From positions 1,239,526 through 1,303,525 of the forward strand of contig NZ_JMIT01000001.1 in the NCBI RefSeq assembly GCF_000731675.1: a stretch of 64,000 bases of DNA, read 5' to 3'. The notes beneath the pieces are model-generated. The model worked only from the letters and a program-made list of their open reading frames with translations, searched no databases and was not told the DNA's origin. Below, piece by piece: positions 38,311 through 47,229 of this stretch (the stretch's first letter is position 1; every line of letters begins with the position of its first letter). Origin of the DNA: Pseudomonas capeferrum (lineage in GTDB: Bacteria > Pseudomonadota > Gammaproteobacteria > Pseudomonadales > Pseudomonadaceae). Made by a program: the position numbers and the translations under genes.

Positions 38311-39191
38311 ACCTGGGTCTCCTTTTCGTCTTCCTCGACTTCGTTGGGGCCTACACCGATGTAGTGGAACACCGTGCCCGCCAGGGTGGCGAAGAACGCT
38401 GCGGCGGCCACCGGCTTCAGCCAGCCTTTCCAGCCCTCGATGGCGCTGCTGATGCGCGGGTCCGGGTTGAGCTTGTGGTACAGCTGCGGCTTGTCGGCGT
38501 GTTGCAGCACGTAGAACACATGGGTGCCACCCACGGCCTGCGGGTCGTAGATACCGGCACCGGCAAAGCCGCGGCCTTGCAGTTCGCTCACGCGCTCTTC
38601 TGCCTGCACCAGCATGTCGGCCTTGCTGCCGAAGTTGATCGCGCCGGTCGGGCAGGTTTTAACGCAGGCCGGTTCCTGGCCGACCGTGACCCGGTCGACG
38701 CACAGCGTGCACTTGTAGGCCTTGTTGTCCTTCTTGCTGATGCGCGGCACATCGAACGGGCAGCCGGCCACGCAGTAGCCACAGCCAATGCAGTGTTCGG
38801 ACTGGAAGTCGACGATACCGTTGGCGTACTGAATGATCGCACCCGGTTGCGGGCAAGCCTTCAGGCAGCCAGGGTCGGCGCAGTGCATGCAGCCATCCTT
38901 GCGGATCAGCCACTCCAGCTTGCCGTTTTCGTCCTGGTGCTCGTCGAAACGCATCAGCGTCCAGGTGTCTGGCGTGAGATCGGCCGGGTTGTCGTACACG
39001 CCGACGTTGTGCCCGACCTCGTCACGCAGGTCGTTCCACTCGTTGCACGCTACCTGGCAGGCCTTGCAGCCGATGCAGATGCTGACGTCGATCAGCTTGG
39101 CCACCTCGGCCTGGTGGTCGCGGGCACGGGGCGCGGGGGTGAAGGCGTTGGTCGCCGAACGGCGAATGATGTCTTGGGATTGCAGGGACAT
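38307..39191 (-). CDS. fdxH: Formate dehydrogenase iron-sulfur (beta) subunit
   Basis: A 294-residue protein with four ferredoxin-type cysteine clusters: [15 protein letters not shown] (about 38), [17 protein letters not shown] (about 100), [18 protein letters not shown] (about 133) and [20 protein letters not shown] (about 155). A single C-terminal membrane segment (about 255-275) anchors it. It carries electrons from the catalytic subunit to cytochrome b. It starts 13 bases after fdnG. Confidence 0.94.
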   Translation of the reverse strand: MSLQSQDIIRRSATNAFTPAPRARDHQAEVAKLIDVSICIGCKACQVACNEWNDLRDEVGHNVGVYDNPADLTPDTWTLMRFDEHQDENGKLEWLIRKDGCMHCADPGCLKACPQPGAIIQYANGIVDFQSEHCIGCGYCVAGCPFDVPRISKKDNKAYKCTLCVDRVTVGQEPACVKTCPTGAINFGSKADMLVQAEERVSELQGRGFAGAGIYDPQAVGGTHVFYVLQHADKPQLYHKLNPDPRISSAIEGWKGWLKPVAAAAFFATLAGTVFHYIGVGPNEVEEDEKETQV

Positions 39192-39204
39192 GTGCGTCGC
39201 TCCG

Positions 39205-42200
39205 TCAGGCCTTTTCCACGTTCACCAGGAACGCTTTGTATTCCGGGGTGTTGGTGTTGGAATCACCCACGCCTGGGGTCAGCGTGTTGGCCAGAAAACC
39301 CTTGCGGGTAGCGCCTTCGAAGCCCCAGTGGCAAGGGATGCCGATGGTGTCGACCATCTGCCCGGCAACCTCCAGGCGCTGGACCCGCTTGGTGACCACC
39401 GCCTTGGCCTTGATGTAGCCGCGCTTGGTGGTCACCCGCACCAGGTCGCCCTGGACGATGCCCTTCTCCTTGGCCAGCACTTCGCCGATCTCGATAAACT
39501 GCTCGGGCTGGATGATCGCGTTGAGCCGCGAGTGTTTGGTCCAGTGGCGGAACAGCTCGGTGATCGAATAGGTGGTGGCCACGTAAGGGAACTCCTCACG
39601 GCTACCCATGCGCGCCCGGTCGCTTTCGTACAGCCGTGCGGTCGGGCTCTTGCTGACATTGGGGTGCAGCGGGTTGGACACCAGCGGGCTTTCGATCGGT
39701 TCGTAATGCTCAGGGAACGGCCCATCGTTCATGGCGCCGACCGAGAACAGCCGCCCTACCCCTTCGGGCAGCATGATGAACGGGTTGACGTCGCTGCCGG
39801 GCGCGGCGGTAACCGGGTAGTCCGGCACATCGCTGCCAGCCCAGCGGCTGCCATCCCAGGCAATGATCTGGCGCTTCGGGTCCCAGGCCTTGCCCTGAGG
39901 GTCGGCCGAGGCACGGTTGTAGAGGATGCGGCGATTCTGCGGCCAGGCCCACGCCCAGCCCGGCGTGCAGCCCAGGCCGCTGTCGGCGTTGTCGCGGCGG
40001 GCCATCTGGTTGCCGGCTTCGGTCCAGGAACCGGCGAACACCCAGTTGAAGCAGGCGGTACTGCCGTCGTCACGCAATTGGGCGAAGTTGTCCAGCAACT
40101 GGCCCTTGCGCAGCACCAGGTTGCCCTTGTCGTCATGCAGGTCGGCCAGGGCGTAGCCGTTGGACTCCTTGGCGACTTCCTCGGGTTCTGGGTCGTAGGG
40201 GTTCTTGTAGTCCCAGGCCATGTTCAACACGGGCTCCGGGCACACGCCACCCTCGCGGCGATACAGCTCGCGCAGCTTCATGAACAGATGGCCGAGGATC
40301 TTGCCATCGTGCCAGGCTTCACCCGGTGGCGCCGCGCCGGCCCAGTGCCATTGCAGCCAACGGCTGGAGTTGACGATCGAGCCGTTCTCTTCGGCGAAGC
40401 AGCTGGAGGGCAGGCGGAAGACCTCGGTCTGGATGGCTGCCGGGTCGACGTCGTTGGACTCGCCATGGTTCTGCCAGAAGCTCGATGTCTCGGTCGCCAG
40501 CGGGTCGATGATCACCAGGAACTTGAGCTTGGCCAAGGCCTCGGCAGCCTTGTTCTTGTCCGGGAAGGCCGCGATCGGGTTGAAGCCCTGGGCAATGTAG
40601 CCGTTGACCTTGCCTTCGTACATGCGGTTGGAATAGTTGAGCACATCGTAGCTGTCGTCCCACTTGGGCAACCAGTCGAAGCCCCAGTTGTTCTCGCGGG
40701 TGGCCTGGTCGCCCCACAGGCTCTTCATCAGGCTGATGAAGAACTTGGGTGTGTGCTGGTAGTAGTTGACCTGCCCCGGCAGCTGGGCGCTGGGGGTGGT
40801 TTCCTTGAGGTAGGTTTCAACGCTGGTCTGGTTGTCGGACGGCAGGTTCATGTAACCCGGCAGGCGTTGCGACAACAGCCCCAGGTCGGTATAGCCCTGG
40901 ATGTTGGAGTGCCCGCGCAGGGCGTTGACGCCGCCACCGGCCATGCCGATATTGCCCAGCAGCAGCTGGATCATGCCCGAACCGCGGATCATCTGGGCGC
41001 CCGTGGTGTGGTGGGTCCAGCCGAGGGCATAGAGGAAGGTCGCAGTCTTGTCCGGTGCGCTGGTGCTGGCAAGGATCTCGCAAATCTGCAGGAAATCGTC
41101 CTTGGGCGTTCCGCACAACTCGTTGACCCGCTCCGGCGTGTAGCGGCTGACATGCTGCTTGAGCAGGTTGTACACGCACCGCGGGTGGCTGAGCGACATG
41201 TCGCGCTTGGCAAAGCCCTGCTCGTCGAGCTCGTAGGCCCAGGAGCTGCGATCGTAGCGCCGGGTGCCTGCGTCGTAACCGCTGAACAGGCCGTCGTCGA
41301 AACTGTAGTCGCTGCGCACGATCAGGCTGGCATTGGTGTAGGCACGCACGTACTCATGCTGGATACGGTCGTGGCTGATCAGGTAATTCACCACCCCCAT
41401 GAGGAAGGTGATGTCGGAGCCGGCGCGGATCGGCGAGTACAGGTCGGCCACCGAGGCGCTGCGGTTGAAGCGCGGGTCGACCACGATCACCTTGGCGCCG
41501 TTGCGGATCTTCGCCTCGATCACCCACTTGAAGCCCACCGGGTGCGCTTCGGCGGGGTTGCCGCCCATGATCAGCACCACGTTGGCGTTCTTGATGTCCA
41601 CCCAGTTGTTGGTCATGGCGCCACGGCCAAAGGTCGGTGCCAGCGCCGATACGGTCGGGGCGTGACACACCCGGGCCTGGCTGTCGGTGCCGAGGATGCC
41701 CAGGGCGCGAGTGAAGCGCTGATCGAGCGAGCCGGTTTCGCTGCTGGCCGCCGAGGAACAGAGCATGCCGGTGGACAGCCAACGGTTGACGGTTACGCCC
41801 TTGGCGTTCTTTTCGATGAAGTTGGCATCGCGGTCGTCCTTCATCAACCGGGCGATGCGCTCGATGGCATGGTCCCAGCTGATGCGCTGCCACGTGTCCG
41901 AGCCTGGCGCGCGGTACTCCGGGTACAACAGGCGCTGTTCGCTGTGGATGTAGTCCACCAGCCCCGCCCCTTTCGGGCACAGCGAGCCCCGGCTGACCGG
42001 GTGGTCCGGGTCGCCTTCGATATGGAAGATGCGCGCCTTGGCGTTCTTCGCACCGTCGCCCAGGCTGTACATGAGGATGCCGCAGCCTACCGAGCAGTAG
42101 GTGCAGTTGTTGCGTGTCTCTTTGGCGCGCAACAGCTTGTATTGGCGTGACTGGCTGGCATTGGCCACCGCCGGTGCAAAGCCAAGCGACACGCTGGTCG

Positions 42201-42255
42201 CTGCCGCCGCCCCGGCCGTGCAAAGTTTGAAAAATTGTCGTCTGCCAAGTGCCAT
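39205..42255 (-). CDS. fdnG: Formate dehydrogenase-N catalytic subunit, cysteine form
   Basis: The 1016-residue molybdopterin oxidoreductase starts at the ATG at 42255, with AGGAG six bases upstream. A Tat signal ([20 protein letters not shown]) directs it to the periplasm. The 4Fe-4S motif [10 protein letters not shown] continues to GSLCPKGAG. The residue that is selenocysteine in E. coli FdnG is cysteine here ([18 protein letters not shown], residue 197, TGT codon at 41665-41667). Formate is oxidised to CO2 and electrons pass to FdxH and FdoI. It is the first gene of the operon. Confidence 0.95.
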   Translation of the reverse strand: MALGRRQFFKLCTAGAAAATSVSLGFAPAVANASQSRQYKLLRAKETRNNCTYCSVGCGILMYSLGDGAKNAKARIFHIEGDPDHPVSRGSLCPKGAGLVDYIHSEQRLLYPEYRAPGSDTWQRISWDHAIERIARLMKDDRDANFIEKNAKGVTVNRWLSTGMLCSSAASSETGSLDQRFTRALGILGTDSQARVCHAPTVSALAPTFGRGAMTNNWVDIKNANVVLIMGGNPAEAHPVGFKWVIEAKIRNGAKVIVVDPRFNRSASVADLYSPIRAGSDITFLMGVVNYLISHDRIQHEYVRAYTNASLIVRSDYSFDDGLFSGYDAGTRRYDRSSWAYELDEQGFAKRDMSLSHPRCVYNLLKQHVSRYTPERVNELCGTPKDDFLQICEILASTSAPDKTATFLYALGWTHHTTGAQMIRGSGMIQLLLGNIGMAGGGVNALRGHSNIQGYTDLGLLSQRLPGYMNLPSDNQTSVETYLKETTPSAQLPGQVNYYQHTPKFFISLMKSLWGDQATRENNWGFDWLPKWDDSYDVLNYSNRMYEGKVNGYIAQGFNPIAAFPDKNKAAEALAKLKFLVIIDPLATETSSFWQNHGESNDVDPAAIQTEVFRLPSSCFAEENGSIVNSSRWLQWHWAGAAPPGEAWHDGKILGHLFMKLRELYRREGGVCPEPVLNMAWDYKNPYDPEPEEVAKESNGYALADLHDDKGNLVLRKGQLLDNFAQLRDDGSTACFNWVFAGSWTEAGNQMARRDNADSGLGCTPGWAWAWPQNRRILYNRASADPQGKAWDPKRQIIAWDGSRWAGSDVPDYPVTAAPGSDVNPFIMLPEGVGRLFSVGAMNDGPFPEHYEPIESPLVSNPLHPNVSKSPTARLYESDRARMGSREEFPYVATTYSITELFRHWTKHSRLNAIIQPEQFIEIGEVLAKEKGIVQGDLVRVTTKRGYIKAKAVVTKRVQRLEVAGQMVDTIGIPCHWGFEGATRKGFLANTLTPGVGDSNTNTPEYKAFLVNVEKA

Positions 42256-43012
42256 GGGCATCTCCTCATCTAAGCCCGGCTCGGTACCGGGCGAACAGGC
42301 GTTACTTATCAACGGGTGTTATCGGCAAGTCGTTCTAGTTGGGTGACGGGCACTAATCGGCGGCAATAGGTATTTGCAGTGCGTTGATATAAACGCAACT
42401 TGTTGGCAAACACTAAATGGGCCGTGGCATCACTCGTTTATCAAGGCGCCCCTTGCAGGCCGCGGCCGCCATTGTAGTGGCAGGATGCCGCAGGGACCAA
42501 TTGACCGGCTTGATCGCTTGATAAGTTTTATCGATCAATACACTGCGATGGCAAATAACTGCATAACTGTATTGATCCAGATCAATAAACGGACTCGGCA
42601 ACTCGATAAACCCATGAATCAATACGACTAAAGTTATTTTCCCTTACAAATTATTATTAGCAGGCTGTATTCTGGGTGCAGCTGCACTCCCCCCTGCGGC
42701 GTCTCGTCGCAGGCCAATGCCCCTTGGGCAAATCGATGCAAGCACGTAGAATCGCGCTTCCTTTTCGCCCGTCGCCTTGAACGGTGGCAACCGGCAGCAA
42801 CGACAGAGTCCGTGCCTGAACACATGAACGCACATGTGAAATAGGCTCAACCCACCCCGCCCGGCCCAGTTCTTCCAAGGCCCAGCGGTTGAGTCTTGCC
42901 CAGGTCGCATCCCTCCCAGGCACATCCGTGCAGCCTCTTGGCCCCTTATCGGGCCATGTCGGCGTGCGCGTCCGAAGAGGCGCTCATTCCGCTCATCCAC
43001 CTTGAGGTACAT
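42256..43012. other. Long divergent regulatory region between fdnG and an MFS gene
   Basis: This 757-base region separates divergent genes. It is AT-rich between about 42360 and 42660 and holds a perfect Anr/FNR-type site at 42572. Other repeats are two CTTGAT copies at 42509-42520, a GATAA-GTT-TTATC palindrome at 42520-42532, and a GCGTT/AACGC dyad at 42381-42396. The part from 42660 to 43012 is GC-rich, shows no convincing open frame, and may be a long 5' leader of the MFS gene. Confidence 0.6.
42572..42585. promoter_or_regulatory. Anr/FNR box
   Basis: The sequence TTGATCCAGATCAA is a perfect match to the FNR/Anr consensus TTGAT-N4-ATCAA. It lies 317 bases before fdnG and 428 bases before the divergent MFS gene. 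Control of the formate dehydrogenase operon by oxygen limitation would fit, though the distance is longer than usual. Confidence 0.7.
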
Positions 43013-44302
43013 ATGTCTCCGCGTTTGCTGGCCATGGCGCTGGCGCCCCTGCTCGGGCTGTTTATCATTGCCCTGGGCAACGGCTTCATGTCTTCCCTGA
43101 CCACCCTGCGCCTGGGCGCTGCCGGTGAATCGGCAACCACCATCGGTATCGTGTCGTCGAGTTACTTCATTGGCCTGACCCTTGGCGCGATCTTCAATGA
43201 CAGGCTGATCCTGCGCATCGGCCATATCCGCGCCTACACCAGCTTCGCCTCGCTGATCGCTGCAACCATCCTGCTGCAAGGGATGTTCTACGACACGACC
43301 TGGTGGTCGATCCTGCGTTTGATCAACGGCTGGGCCGCGGTGGGCGTATTCCTGGTGATCGAGAGCTGGCTGCTGCTGGCCGGCGACGCGAAGATCCGGG
43401 GCCGCCTGCTGGCGCTGTACATGATTGCCTTCTATGGCGCTGGCGTGATTGCCCAGGCAGGCCTTGGCGAGATCACTCGCCTGGGCGATACCGCACCGTT
43501 CATGCTCGCTGGCATGCTTGCGGCGCTGTCGGTGCTGCCGATCGTGATCCTGCCGCGGGTATCGCCGCTGCTGGACCAGGTCGAGCCACTGAAACCGCGG
43601 CAACTGCTGGGGGTCGCACCGTCGGGCCTGGTCGGCTGCTTCGGTTCGGGCGTGGCGATTGCCGGCATCTATGCCCTGCTGCCGCTGTACCTGCAGCGCA
43701 TCGGCCTGGACGTGGGGGAAGTCGGCAACATGATGGCCTGGGTCATCCTCGGTGCCATGCTGCTGCAATACCCGGTTGGCCGCTGGTCTGACCGCAAAGA
43801 CCGCCAGGACGTGCTGATTGCCCTGGCCGGGCTGTGCGTGGTGCTGTCGTTGATCACGGTGTTCCTGCCGTCTGAATCGTCATTGCTGCCGGCGATGCTG
43901 TTCCTGCTGGGTGGCGGGGTGTTCGCCCTGTACCCGGTGGCGGTCAGCCACGCGGCCGACCGTGCACCGTCCGACGCCCTGGTGCCGATGATCCAGGGCT
44001 TGCTGCTGATCAACTCGCTGGGCTCGGCGCTGGCGCCATTGGCGATTTCGCCGATGATGACGTCGTTCGGCGAAGCGGGGCTGTTCTGGGCCTTTGCGGT
44101 GGTCAACTTGGGGATGGTGAGCTTCTTCCTGTGGCGCCGTGGCAAGCGCCCGGCGGCGGAGCACCCGGCACCGTTCACCGCCTCGACTACCTTCTCGCCC
44201 ACCGGCGCGGAGCTGCGGGTGACCGAAGACCTGATGCATGCGGCGCAGGAGCATCCGCCGCTGGAACCCGTGGAAAGCACCCGCCCCGACCCCATCCGCT
44301 AA
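43013..44302 (+). CDS. MFS transporter (YcaD-like)
   Basis: A 429-residue permease with 12 membrane segments. The ATG at 43013, with GAGGT before it, gives MSPRLLAMALAPLLGLFIIA. IVSSSYFIGLTLGAIFNDRL and LINGWAAVGVFLVIESWLLL resemble the YcaD group. The C-terminal 50 residues form a hydrophilic tail. Substrate unknown. An IS3-family element is inserted 8 bases after its stop, separating it from the downstream REP. Confidence 0.82.
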   Translation: MSPRLLAMALAPLLGLFIIALGNGFMSSLTTLRLGAAGESATTIGIVSSSYFIGLTLGAIFNDRLILRIGHIRAYTSFASLIAATILLQGMFYDTTWWSILRLINGWAAVGVFLVIESWLLLAGDAKIRGRLLALYMIAFYGAGVIAQAGLGEITRLGDTAPFMLAGMLAALSVLPIVILPRVSPLLDQVEPLKPRQLLGVAPSGLVGCFGSGVAIAGIYALLPLYLQRIGLDVGEVGNMMAWVILGAMLLQYPVGRWSDRKDRQDVLIALAGLCVVLSLITVFLPSESSLLPAMLFLLGGGVFALYPVAVSHAADRAPSDALVPMIQGLLLINSLGSALAPLAISPMMTSFGEAGLFWAFAVVNLGMVSFFLWRRGKRPAAEHPAPFTASTTFSPTGAELRVTEDLMHAAQEHPPLEPVESTRPDPIR

Positions 44303-44338
44303 TCGCTTTTTGGACTGCCCCCAAAAAGTTGGACAGTT

Positions 44339-45145
44339 CTATGCTGCCGCCTGGGTCCTGTACTCGACAGGGCTCAGGCCATTGAGCCTCAGCTTGATGC
44401 GGTCATGGTTGTAGTAGTGGATGTACTCATCCAAGCCCGCTTTCAATTCATCAACATTCTCAAACCGCTTGAGGTAGAAAAATTCTGACTTGAGCGTGCC
44501 GAAGAAGCTTTCCATAGCTGCATTATCTAGGCAATTGCCTTTACGAGACATGCTCTGCTTCACTCCACAACTGCGCAGTTTCTGGCGATACTGAGCCTGC
44601 TGGTACTGCCACCCCTGATCGGTGTGGAGCACGAGTTTCGGCTTCTCCCCCAGGGTCTTGAGTGCCTTGTCGAGCATGTTCCCAACCAGGCTGTACTGTG
44701 GGCGACTGGCCGTCTCGTAGGCGATGATTTCCCCGTTATACAAATCCATCACAGGCGAAAGATAGAGCTTCTGTTGCGCCACCTTGAACTCGGTTACGTC
44801 ACTCACCCATTTCTGGTTGGGGCGCTGGGCGACGAAATTACGCTCCAGCAGATTCATCGCTATCTTGCCGACAGTACCTCGGTACGACCGATATTTCTTG
44901 GGTCGCACCAGTGACTTCAGACCCAGCCCAGTCATCAGTTTCTCAACGACCTTCTTGTTGACTAGCGGCCCCTCTTTTCTGATTGCTAGTGCAACGCGCC
45001 GATACCCGTAACGCCCCTTCTCTTTGTGATAGACCTGCCGAATTCTCTCTTTAAGCTCCGCGTATTTATCCGGCTTCTGTTGGCTCTGTACCTGGTAGTA
45101 AAAAGTGCTGCGAGCCAGTCCGATCAGCCGCAGCAGGTCAGGCAA
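44339..45145 (-). CDS. IS3-family transposase OrfB (DDE integrase domain)
   Basis: This 268-residue frame has the rve-type DDE core: Asp in KWVSDVTEFKVAQQK, Asp in LVLHTDQGWQYQQAQY and Glu in CLDNAAMESFFGTLKSEF. KGRYGYRRVALAIRKEG is the usual upstream helix region. It has no ATG; the frame runs back in the -1 frame to the end of orfA, so it is expected to be made as an OrfAB fusion by frameshifting at the A5G run near 45180-45185. Confidence 0.9.
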   Translation of the reverse strand: MPDLLRLIGLARSTFYYQVQSQQKPDKYAELKERIRQVYHKEKGRYGYRRVALAIRKEGPLVNKKVVEKLMTGLGLKSLVRPKKYRSYRGTVGKIAMNLLERNFVAQRPNQKWVSDVTEFKVAQQKLYLSPVMDLYNGEIIAYETASRPQYSLVGNMLDKALKTLGEKPKLVLHTDQGWQYQQAQYRQKLRSCGVKQSMSRKGNCLDNAAMESFFGTLKSEFFYLKRFENVDELKAGLDEYIHYYNHDRIKLRLNGLSPVEYRTQAAA

Positions 45146-45174
45146 AGGGAATCTACGTTTGAGTTTGGAAACGA

Positions 45175-45693
45175 TCAGGACTTTTTCGCCGGTATTCGTT
45201 CCTTTTCCTCGCGCAGAGCCTTGAGCTCCTTTAGGACAGCGTTCTCCATGCGCAGATACTCAAGCTCAGCCATCAGCTGGTCTCTGGGCTTTTGCGAATC
45301 GTCGGTATCTGTGGGCTTTGCTGGTTTAATCTTCTTCAACACTTTAATCGGCTTTTTCTGGCGGATGACAGGGGCTACAGGGCTACCACTGTAGTACTGC
45401 CGCTGCCAGTTGCCTATCTGCGAGGACTGGCCGAGGCCAAAATGCGCAGCGGTTTGGCGAAGAGAGAGACGATGCTCGTGCATGTGGCTCAGCACTTGGC
45501 GCTTGAAGTCGTCGTCATAGCGCTGCCCGTGCGAGCGCGGACTAAGGCTGGACTTGCTCTGATAGCTGGAGACCCACCGGCGCAGCAGACTGACGTCGAT
45601 ACCGAAACGCTGGGCTACTTTTCGGAAGCCATCGCTACCATCTAGGTAGGCTGAGATGGCTGTGAGTTTGAACTGCTCTGTGTATTTGCCCAT
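45175..45693 (-). CDS. IS3-family OrfA (helix-turn-helix)
   Basis: A 172-residue protein beginning MGKYTEQFKLTAISAYLDGS, with helix-turn-helix units (KVAQRFGIDVSLLRRWVSSY and RQTAAHFGLGQSSQIGNWQR) and a C-terminal leucine-rich segment (AELEYLRMENAVLKELKALR), likely for multimerisation. It ends at the slippery AAAAAG stretch, where a -1 shift would continue into orfB. Confidence 0.9.
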   Translation of the reverse strand: MGKYTEQFKLTAISAYLDGSDGFRKVAQRFGIDVSLLRRWVSSYQSKSSLSPRSHGQRYDDDFKRQVLSHMHEHRLSLRQTAAHFGLGQSSQIGNWQRQYYSGSPVAPVIRQKKPIKVLKKIKPAKPTDTDDSQKPRDQLMAELEYLRMENAVLKELKALREEKERIPAKKS

Positions 45694-45746
45694 CGGTCCC
45701 CCCAAGGGTTGGATTTTTTGTCCAACTTCTTGGGGGCAGTCCATTT

Positions 45747-45863
45747 TGTAGGAGCGGCCTTGCGTCGCGAACGGGCTGCGCAGCAGCCCCGAGATTTCAG
45801 CTTGGCCGCAGAGATTGCCGGGGCTGCTGCGCAACCCGTTCGCGACGCAAGGCCGCTCCTACA
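45747..45863. repeat. REP pair (44-bp arms) beside the IS element
   Basis: Arms 45747-45790 and 45820-45863 are reverse complements with one mismatch and match the REP pair at 11819-11935 at most positions. The first T of the left arm is also the last T of the IS target duplication, so the IS entered exactly at the edge of the REP. Confidence 0.88.
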
Positions 45864-45967
45864 CAAGGCGCAATCCCGGGAGTGCATGACCACCCGTCGC
45901 CCGAAGGGCACCGCGCCGGCGCTGCCCGGCCAAACGAATGACAGATCATCCGCAAGGGAGATACACC

Positions 45968-46279
45968 ATGATCCGCATTCGTCCCCTCTCGCTGTGCCTG
46001 GCCCTGGCCTTGGGCGTCATCAGCGGCACCAGCTTTGCCGCCACCGAGCCCACCAATACCGACAGCCACCCGCAGACCGATCAATCCGGCGGCAAGACCG
46101 CCGGTGATGACAGCAGCGTCAACAGCCCCGGCAGCGGCCAGGACAACGACAGCAGCAACACCGGCACCAGCACCGATGCCGCAGACGGCGCCAGTGGCGG
46201 CTCCAACAGCACGGGCGAGGCCACAGGCTCGGGGGCTGGCAGCAGCGGCGGCACCGCCGAGGACCAGGACAGCCGTTAA
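45968..46279 (+). CDS. Small secreted Ser/Gly/Asp-rich low-complexity protein
   Basis: A 103-residue protein starting MIRIRPLSLCLALALGVISG, with a clear signal peptide ending near Phe-Ala-Ala (about 24). The mature part is almost only Ser, Gly, Thr, Asp, Asn and Ala with no Cys, so it is likely disordered and acidic. The ribosome site GGGAGA is eight bases before the ATG. A related gene (same GGGAGATACA leader, similar LALCLGVI signal) begins at 63876. Function unknown. Confidence 0.75.
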   Translation: MIRIRPLSLCLALALGVISGTSFAATEPTNTDSHPQTDQSGGKTAGDDSSVNSPGSGQDNDSSNTGTSTDAADGASGGSNSTGEATGSGAGSSGGTAEDQDSR

Positions 46280-46327
46280 GGCTAGCCTGGACTACACTGC
46301 GCCCCATTGCCCTGCCAAGGAATTGCC

Positions 46328-46879
46328 ATGAACATCAAACCGTGGCTGCTCGCAGCCCTGCTGCCGTGCAGCGCACTGGCCGCAGGGCCGGGTTCTGGTG
46401 CGCTGTCGATCAGCTCATCGTCGTTCACTGACGGCGGGGTGATCGCCTTGCAACAGGTCGGGCCAGACCCGGCCTGTGGTGCCGGTGAGGAACGCACGCC
46501 GCAGTTGAGCTGGGACAACCTGCCCGCAGGCACCCGCTCGCTGGCGTTGGTGATGTTCGACCCCGATGGCGGCAAGGGCCTCGGGGTGGTGCACTGGATC
46601 GCCTACAACATCGACCCGGCCCTGGATGGTTTGAAAGAAGGTGTGGCCGGGCAAACCACCCATGCCGTGACGGTGGGGCGCAATTCCCGCGGCACGGCCA
46701 GCTATCGAGGCCCCTGCCCGCCCGCCGGGGACAACCCGCACCACTACGCACTGACCTTGATCGCCACCGACCTGGCACCCGGCATCCTGCCAGCTGAACT
46801 GGACCGCAATGGGCTGCTTGAATTGCTGCAAGGCCATGCACTAGGTGCGCAAACCTTGGTAGGGCGTTACGGCCACTGA
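46328..46879 (+). CDS. YbhB/YbcL-family PEBP-like protein
   Basis: A 183-residue secreted protein of the phosphatidylethanolamine-binding protein family. A signal peptide covers about residues 1-19 (KPWLLAALLPCSALAA). Family motifs are TPQLSWDNLPAG, LVMFDPDGG (about 80), VVHWIAYNID (about 92) and ASYRGPCPPAGDNPHHY (about 130-146). Bacterial members are periplasmic; their ligand is unknown. Its end is directly followed by the promoter and leader region of the DAHP synthase gene. Confidence 0.88.
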   Translation: MNIKPWLLAALLPCSALAAGPGSGALSISSSSFTDGGVIALQQVGPDPACGAGEERTPQLSWDNLPAGTRSLALVMFDPDGGKGLGVVHWIAYNIDPALDGLKEGVAGQTTHAVTVGRNSRGTASYRGPCPPAGDNPHHYALTLIATDLAPGILPAELDRNGLLELLQGHALGAQTLVGRYGH

Positions 46880-46881
46880 TA

Positions 46882-46909
46882 TTGGCAGTAATAATCTGCC
46901 CCATAGCAT
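46882..46909 (+). promoter_or_regulatory. Candidate promoter for the DAHP synthase leader
   Basis: TTGGCA (46882-46887) and TAGCAT (46904-46909) are spaced by 16 bases, a moderate sigma-70 match. The site lies just after the PEBP stop codon and about 60 bases before the first leader peptide. Confidence 0.35.
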
Positions 46910-46970
46910 TTACCCATTGAACGGCGCGCCCGATCTGCAGTAAGCTCGGGCTCATTCACTGGAGAGCAAC

Positions 46971-47090
46971 ATGCCGAAACACACCTGCAATCACGCCAAC
47001 CACACCGGTCGCACCCTGCGCCCTGTGCTGGCCGTTGCCGGTAGCATGGCCCCTGCCAGCTTTTATTTTGGGTATTGGTTTAGCCACTAG
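46971..47090 (+). CDS. Leader peptide 1 with Phe-Tyr-Phe-Gly-Tyr-Trp-Phe run
   Basis: A 39-codon frame with a good ribosome site (GGAGAG) begins MPKHTCNHANHTGRTLRP. Near its end, seven codons (47061-47081) read FYFGYWF, followed by SH and the stop. Six of seven codons are for the three aromatic amino acids, the end products controlling DAHP synthase. A GC-rich hairpin starts at the stop codon and a strong terminator follows 62 bases later. This is the layout of a transcription-attenuation leader. Too short for gene callers and not expected to have a function as a protein. Confidence 0.8.
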   Translation: MPKHTCNHANHTGRTLRPVLAVAGSMAPASFYFGYWFSH

Positions 47091-47115
47091 GCGCCGCTGA
47101 TACCTACACGGCGCC
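47090..47115 (+). promoter_or_regulatory. Leader hairpin at the stop of leader peptide 1
   Basis: A 7-bp stem (GGCGCCG at 47090 with CGGCGCC at 47109) starts on the last base of the stop codon. A competing pairing of 47109-47113 with 47130-47134 is possible. A translating ribosome would affect it, as in attenuators. Confidence 0.55.
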
Positions 47116-47152
47116 CACTTTCGAGGGGCCGCCGAACATGAGAATACTCAAA

Positions 47153-47188
47153 CCCCCGGTCGGCTCCCCGACCGGGGGTTTTGCTTTT
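47153..47188 (+). terminator. Intrinsic terminator/attenuator upstream of DAHP synthase
   Basis: An 11-bp perfect GC-rich stem (47153-47163 with 47168-47178) with a 4-base loop is followed by TTTTGCTTTT. It lies after leader peptide 1 and before leader peptide 2 and aroF. It would stop most transcripts unless an alternative structure forms; GGGGCCG at 47125-47131 can pair with the stem-loop region 47161-47169. Confidence 0.88.
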
Positions 47189-47229
47189 CAGGCCTTTGAA
47201 CAACACCGATTCATATTGAGGACAGATCC

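Larger units (their letters stand above)
44311..45743 (-). mobile_element. IS3-family insertion sequence (IS150-like), complete
   Basis: A 1433-bp element bounded by 25-bp inverted repeats (44311-44335 and 45719-45743) that differ at one position and start with TGGACTGCCCCCAA. It carries orfA and orfB on the minus strand, joined by a -1 frameshift region. The four bases TTTT occur on both outer sides (44307-44310 and 45744-45747), as expected for a target duplication. Both frames are intact, so the element is probably active. Confidence 0.92.

Noticed and set aside
41660..41670. Possible selenocysteine codon in fdnG
   Set aside because: The codon at the expected position reads TGT on the minus strand, not TGA, so no recoding is needed.
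38833..42150. Plus-strand open frame of over 1100 codons opposite fdnG
   Set aside because: It is the antisense shadow of a GC-rich real gene. Its composition is odd (runs of Val, Gly, His, Gln), it shows no known domain, and fdnG on the other strand has full motifs.
42374..42631. 85-codon plus-strand frame in the fdnG upstream region
   Set aside because: It runs through the Anr site and several dyads, has no ribosome site and no recognisable protein pattern; better read as regulatory DNA.
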